Assembly: GCF_002288525.1 (NCBI RefSeq)
Contig: NZ_CP023067.1
Span: 2,294,001-2,358,000 of the forward strand
Source of the DNA: Sinorhizobium sojae CCBAU 05684
GTDB taxonomy: Bacteria; Pseudomonadota; Alphaproteobacteria; Rhizobiales; Rhizobiaceae
DNA: 64,000 bases
Reading direction: 5' to 3'
Shown here piece after piece: positions 61,546 through 64,000 of the stretch. The notes below the pieces were generated by a model. That model searched no databases, was not told where the DNA came from, and worked only from the letters and a program-made list of their open reading frames with translations. Numbering within the stretch: position 1 is the stretch's first letter; each line of letters begins with the position of its first letter. The position numbers and the translations under genes are program-made.

Positions 61546-62373
61546 TTGCAGCAGACGAAAGGACTTGCGCTCGAAGTGCGGCTGTCCGCCTATATCGACG
61601 GCGAGATCGGCGAAGCGGAAAAGTCGGAACTCGATACCTTGTTGGCCCGGGACGACGACGCGAGGGCTCTGCTTGAGAGGCTGAAAGCAGGCAGCACATT
61701 CGGCAATAGGGCCTTCGAAGATTTCCTGCACGATCCCGTTCCTCTGGCCCTGGTTCGCCAGATCAAGCAGGGGCCGGGCATCACGCCGCGGTTTGAACGC
61801 GTCGCCACCGCAAATCTTCCCAAACGACACCTGCGCATTTGGCCGCGCTTGGCCGCCGCTGCCGTTGCGCTACTCTTCCTCGGCGGCATGGCCGGCTTCA
61901 TCCTTGGCAGTTCCGTCAACACCGCCGATCCCGCTCCCGAGACGACCGAGCGCCCGTGGATCGACGAGGTCGCGGAGTACCACGGCATCTATTCGCGCCA
62001 GAAGAAGCATCTCGTCGAGGTACCGGCCGCCCAGGCAAATGAGATCGAAAGCTGGCTCTCCTCGAGCGTCGGCGTTGCCTTCAATATCCCCGATCTCACC
62101 CGCGAGGGGCTGACCTTCGAGGGCGCCCGTTTGCTTGTCGCCAATGGCAAGCCGGTCGCCCAACTCGTCTACCGCGGTCGCGAAAGCGAGATCTTCGCCA
62201 TCTGCTTCCTGAAGAACGGCAGCGGCGGGAAACCGGATCAATTCAGCGAGACGATCCGCGGCGATTTGAGCCTTGTCTCCTGGCAGAAAGGCGACGCTTC
62301 CTTCGTCGTCATAGGCCCGTCTTCAGATGCCGGGCTGCAGGATCTCGCCCGGACGGTGGCGGCAGCGATCTAA
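61546..62373 (+). CDS. Membrane anti-sigma factor
   Basis: A 275-residue protein: an N-terminal cytoplasmic domain (LSAYIDGEIGEAEKSELDTL) that would bind the sigma factor, a membrane helix at about 103-125 (LAAAAVALLFLGGMAGFILG), and a periplasmic domain of about 150 residues (HLVEVPAAQANEIESWL, VGVAFNIPDL). It lacks the HxxxCxxC zinc motif of redox-sensing anti-sigmas. The start is the TTG at 61546: the frame before it is closed and AGGAGG lies about 12 bases upstream, giving weak but coupled translation from the sigma gene. Confidence 0.87.
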   Translation: MQQTKGLALEVRLSAYIDGEIGEAEKSELDTLLARDDDARALLERLKAGSTFGNRAFEDFLHDPVPLALVRQIKQGPGITPRFERVATANLPKRHLRIWPRLAAAAVALLFLGGMAGFILGSSVNTADPAPETTERPWIDEVAEYHGIYSRQKKHLVEVPAAQANEIESWLSSSVGVAFNIPDLTREGLTFEGARLLVANGKPVAQLVYRGRESEIFAICFLKNGSGGKPDQFSETIRGDLSLVSWQKGDASFVVIGPSSDAGLQDLARTVAAAI

Positions 62374-62397
62374 CGCCGAAACAACAAGCCCCTATCC

Positions 62398-62436
62398 TCC
62401 TGTCGGCACCTTCTCCCCGCCAGCGGGGAGAAGGCC
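62398..62436. repeat. Palindrome after the anti-sigma gene, possible terminator
   Basis: CCTTCTCCCCGC (62409-62420) pairs perfectly with GCGGGGAGAAGG (62423-62434). It belongs to the family seen at 2319-2509 and 42231-42325. It lies 35 bases after the anti-sigma stop and could end that transcript, although there is no T-tract. Confidence 0.7.
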
Positions 62437-62456
62437 ACTGCATGCCTTGCCTCGAT

Positions 62457-62495
62457 TACAACCTTCGCGCGTCTGATAAGACGCGCGGCGTTGTA
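62457..62495. repeat. RIME-like intergenic repeat, copy 11 (core only)
   Basis: Only the core palindrome is present: TACAACCTTCGCGCGTCTGA then TAAGACGCGCGG and GTTGTA. The arms GCGCGTCT and AGACGCGC are perfect. It lies between the anti-sigma gene and the end of leuA, which converge. Confidence 0.85.
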
Positions 62496-62524
62496 GAGCG
62501 AGGGCAATCGCGGGTTCGCCGCCC

Positions 62525-64000
62525 TTACTTGCCCAACGTCTCCAGTACGCGGTTGGCGGCCGAGACGATCGCTTCGAGCGAGGCGGCGACGATATTCGTG
62601 TTGATGCCGACGCCGAACAGCGTGCCGCCCGGATATTCGACTTCCACATAGGCGATCGCGGCAGCGTTCGAGCCGTGCTGCAGCGAGTGTTCGGAATAGT
62701 CCGCGACCGAGAGCTCGATGCCGAGATAGATCGACAGCGCGTTGATGAAACCGTCGATCGGGCCCGTGCCCTGGCCCTCGATCCGCCTGGCCTCGCCCCT
62801 GTCTGTAATCTCCGCGGCGACGACGCGCAGTCCCTTGTGCTCGCTGACCGGATAGGTGTGGTGATCGACGAATTTGAGGCGCGCGCCGGGCTGCTCCACA
62901 TAGCGTTCGATGAAGCGCTGATGGATCCGCTTCGACGGCAGTTCCTTGCCCCCCTCGTCGGTGATGCGCTGGATGTCCTCACGGAACTCGATCTGCAGTT
63001 TCCGCGGCAGGTTGATGCCGTAGTCCTCCTGCAGGATATAGGCGATACCGCCCTTGCCCGATTGCGAGTTGATGCGGATGATCGCCTCGTAGCTGCGTCC
63101 GACGTCGCGCGGGTCGATCGGCAGGTAGGGCACTTCCCAGAGCGCCTTGTTCGCCTGCTTCAGCGCCTTCATGCCCTTGTTGATCGCGTCCTGGTGCGAT
63201 CCGGAAAAGGCGGTGTAGACCAGCTCGCCGACGTAAGGGTGACGCTCCGGAATGACCATCTGATTGGAATATTCGTAGACTTCCTTGATGCGCTCGATGT
63301 CCGAGCAGTCGAGGTTCGGATCGACGCCCTGCGTGAACATGTTCAACGCCAGCGTCACCACATCGACATTGCCGGTGCGCTCGCCATTGCCGAAGAGGGT
63401 GCCCTCCACGCGGTCTGCGCCCGCCATCAGGCCGAGCTCGGTTGCGGCGATACCGGTGCCGCGGTCGTTGTGCGGATGCAGCGAGATGATCAGGTTATCG
63501 CGGTTGTCGAGATTGCGGCACATCCATTCGATCTGATCGGCATAGACGTTCGGCGTCGCCATCTCGACCGTCGACGGCAGGTTGATGATGAGCTTATTGT
63601 CCGCCGACGGCCTGATGATCTCGGTGACGGCGTTGCAGATCTCCAGCGCCACTTCGAGTTCCGTACCGGTGAAGCTTTCCGGCGAGTACTGGAAGCGGTA
63701 GCCGCCTCCCGCCTTCGCCGCCATGTCGGTGATCATCTTGGCGGCATCGGTGGCGATCTGCTTGATGCCGGAGACGTCCTTGGCGAAGACGACGCGGCGC
63801 TGTAGTTCGCTCGTCGAATTATAGAAGTGGACGATCGGATTGCGGGCGCCCTCGAGCGCCTCGAAGGTGCGCGTGATCAGTTCCGGACGGCATTGCACCA
63901 GCACCTGCAGGGACACGTCCTCCGGCACATTGCCTTCCTCGACGCACCAGCGGGCGAAATCGAAATCCGTCTGCGAGGCGGAGGGGAAGCCGATCTCGAT
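62525..64000 (-). CDS. leuA: 2-isopropylmalate synthase, partial (5' end off the window)
   Basis: The C-terminal 491 residues of LeuA, first enzyme of leucine synthesis, condensing 2-oxoisovalerate with acetyl-CoA. The frame stays open to base 64000, so the start lies outside. The catalytic barrel has LHPHNDRGTGIAATELGLMA and the metal and substrate region DRVEGTLFGNGERTGNVDVV shown in part; the C-terminal LeuA dimer/allosteric domain has DGFINALSIYLGIELSVADY and ends AANRVLETLGK. Leucine feedback would act through that domain. The gene converges on the sigma/anti-sigma pair. Confidence 0.97.
   Translation of the reverse strand: MEIGFPSASQTDFDFARWCVEEGNVPEDVSLQVLVQCRPELITRTFEALEGARNPIVHFYNSTSELQRRVVFAKDVSGIKQIATDAAKMITDMAAKAGGGYRFQYSPESFTGTELEVALEICNAVTEIIRPSADNKLIINLPSTVEMATPNVYADQIEWMCRNLDNRDNLIISLHPHNDRGTGIAATELGLMAGADRVEGTLFGNGERTGNVDVVTLALNMFTQGVDPNLDCSDIERIKEVYEYSNQMVIPERHPYVGELVYTAFSGSHQDAINKGMKALKQANKALWEVPYLPIDPRDVGRSYEAIIRINSQSGKGGIAYILQEDYGINLPRKLQIEFREDIQRITDEGGKELPSKRIHQRFIERYVEQPGARLKFVDHHTYPVSEHKGLRVVAAEITDRGEARRIEGQGTGPIDGFINALSIYLGIELSVADYSEHSLQHGSNAAAIAYVEVEYPGGTLFGVGINTNIVAASLEAIVSAANRVLETLGK

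Overview
The window looks like chromosome from a Sinorhizobium/Ensifer-type alphaproteobacterium. The DNA is GC-rich. The aspartate aminotransferase at 6855-8057 closely resembles, from memory, the Rhizobium meliloti AatA sequence. At least eleven intergenic copies of a RIME-like palindromic repeat (core GCGCGTCTTATCAGACGCGC and variants) are scattered through it, a rhizobial hallmark. I see no phage genes, IS transposases, CRISPR arrays, tRNA or rRNA genes. Most of the window is ordinary housekeeping DNA with a few accessory patches.

Layout. 1-8 kb: end of kbl, recQ, dnaG, yqeY, carA and aatA. 8-15 kb: small membrane or exported proteins, a PQQ-type sugar dehydrogenase, an EamA transporter, a cold-shock protein, a BA14K protein, a metallo-beta-lactamase-fold hydrolase and an SH3b protein. 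15-22 kb: a MarR/OmpR-type regulator/histidine kinase set, csaA, a LysR regulator facing a small basic ORF, and ybjN-proC. 22-29 kb: ubiK facing the lgt-midA-pgeF-M24-like run, a lipoprotein and prsA. 29-33.3 kb is the accessory and decaying patch: a PQQ-type dehydrogenase, a Tat-exported HiPIP-like protein, a broken di-heme cytochrome c remnant, SHOCT and DUF302 proteins, and fragments of a cyclase-type TPR protein and an internally deleted sigma factor. 33.2-38 kb: DUF779, aldehyde dehydrogenase, a GAF/Fis regulator and a BenE transporter.

38-46 kb carries rplY, pth and ychF, with a GGDEF-EAL protein and a periplasmic binding protein sitting between rplY and pth, followed by clpS, two MaoC-type hydratases and apt. 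47-57 kb has two divergent operons: DUF1285-NUDIX-cca leftward, and moxR-DUF58-two large VWA/membrane proteins rightward. 57-64 kb: a GNAT, a glutathionyl-hydroquinone reductase, a NUDIX hydrolase, a metallophosphoesterase, a TPR protein, an ECF sigma/anti-sigma pair, and leuA running off the right edge.

I found no clear new defence or mobile system. The most distinctive signals are: (i) repeat copies whose conserved end GATGCGCTAG supplies the stop codon of two different neighbouring genes, with a third small gene ending inside another repeat hairpin; (ii) the 30.6-33.3 kb cluster of gene remnants, including an apparent microhomology deletion in a sigma-factor gene; (iii) a PQQ-dehydrogenase/HiPIP electron-transfer module whose cytochrome partner is broken; (iv) a perfect palindrome in front of the aldehyde dehydrogenase, likely the target of a regulator that lacks the usual sigma-54 AAA+ domain; and (v) an M24-fold protein that has lost its metal ligands.
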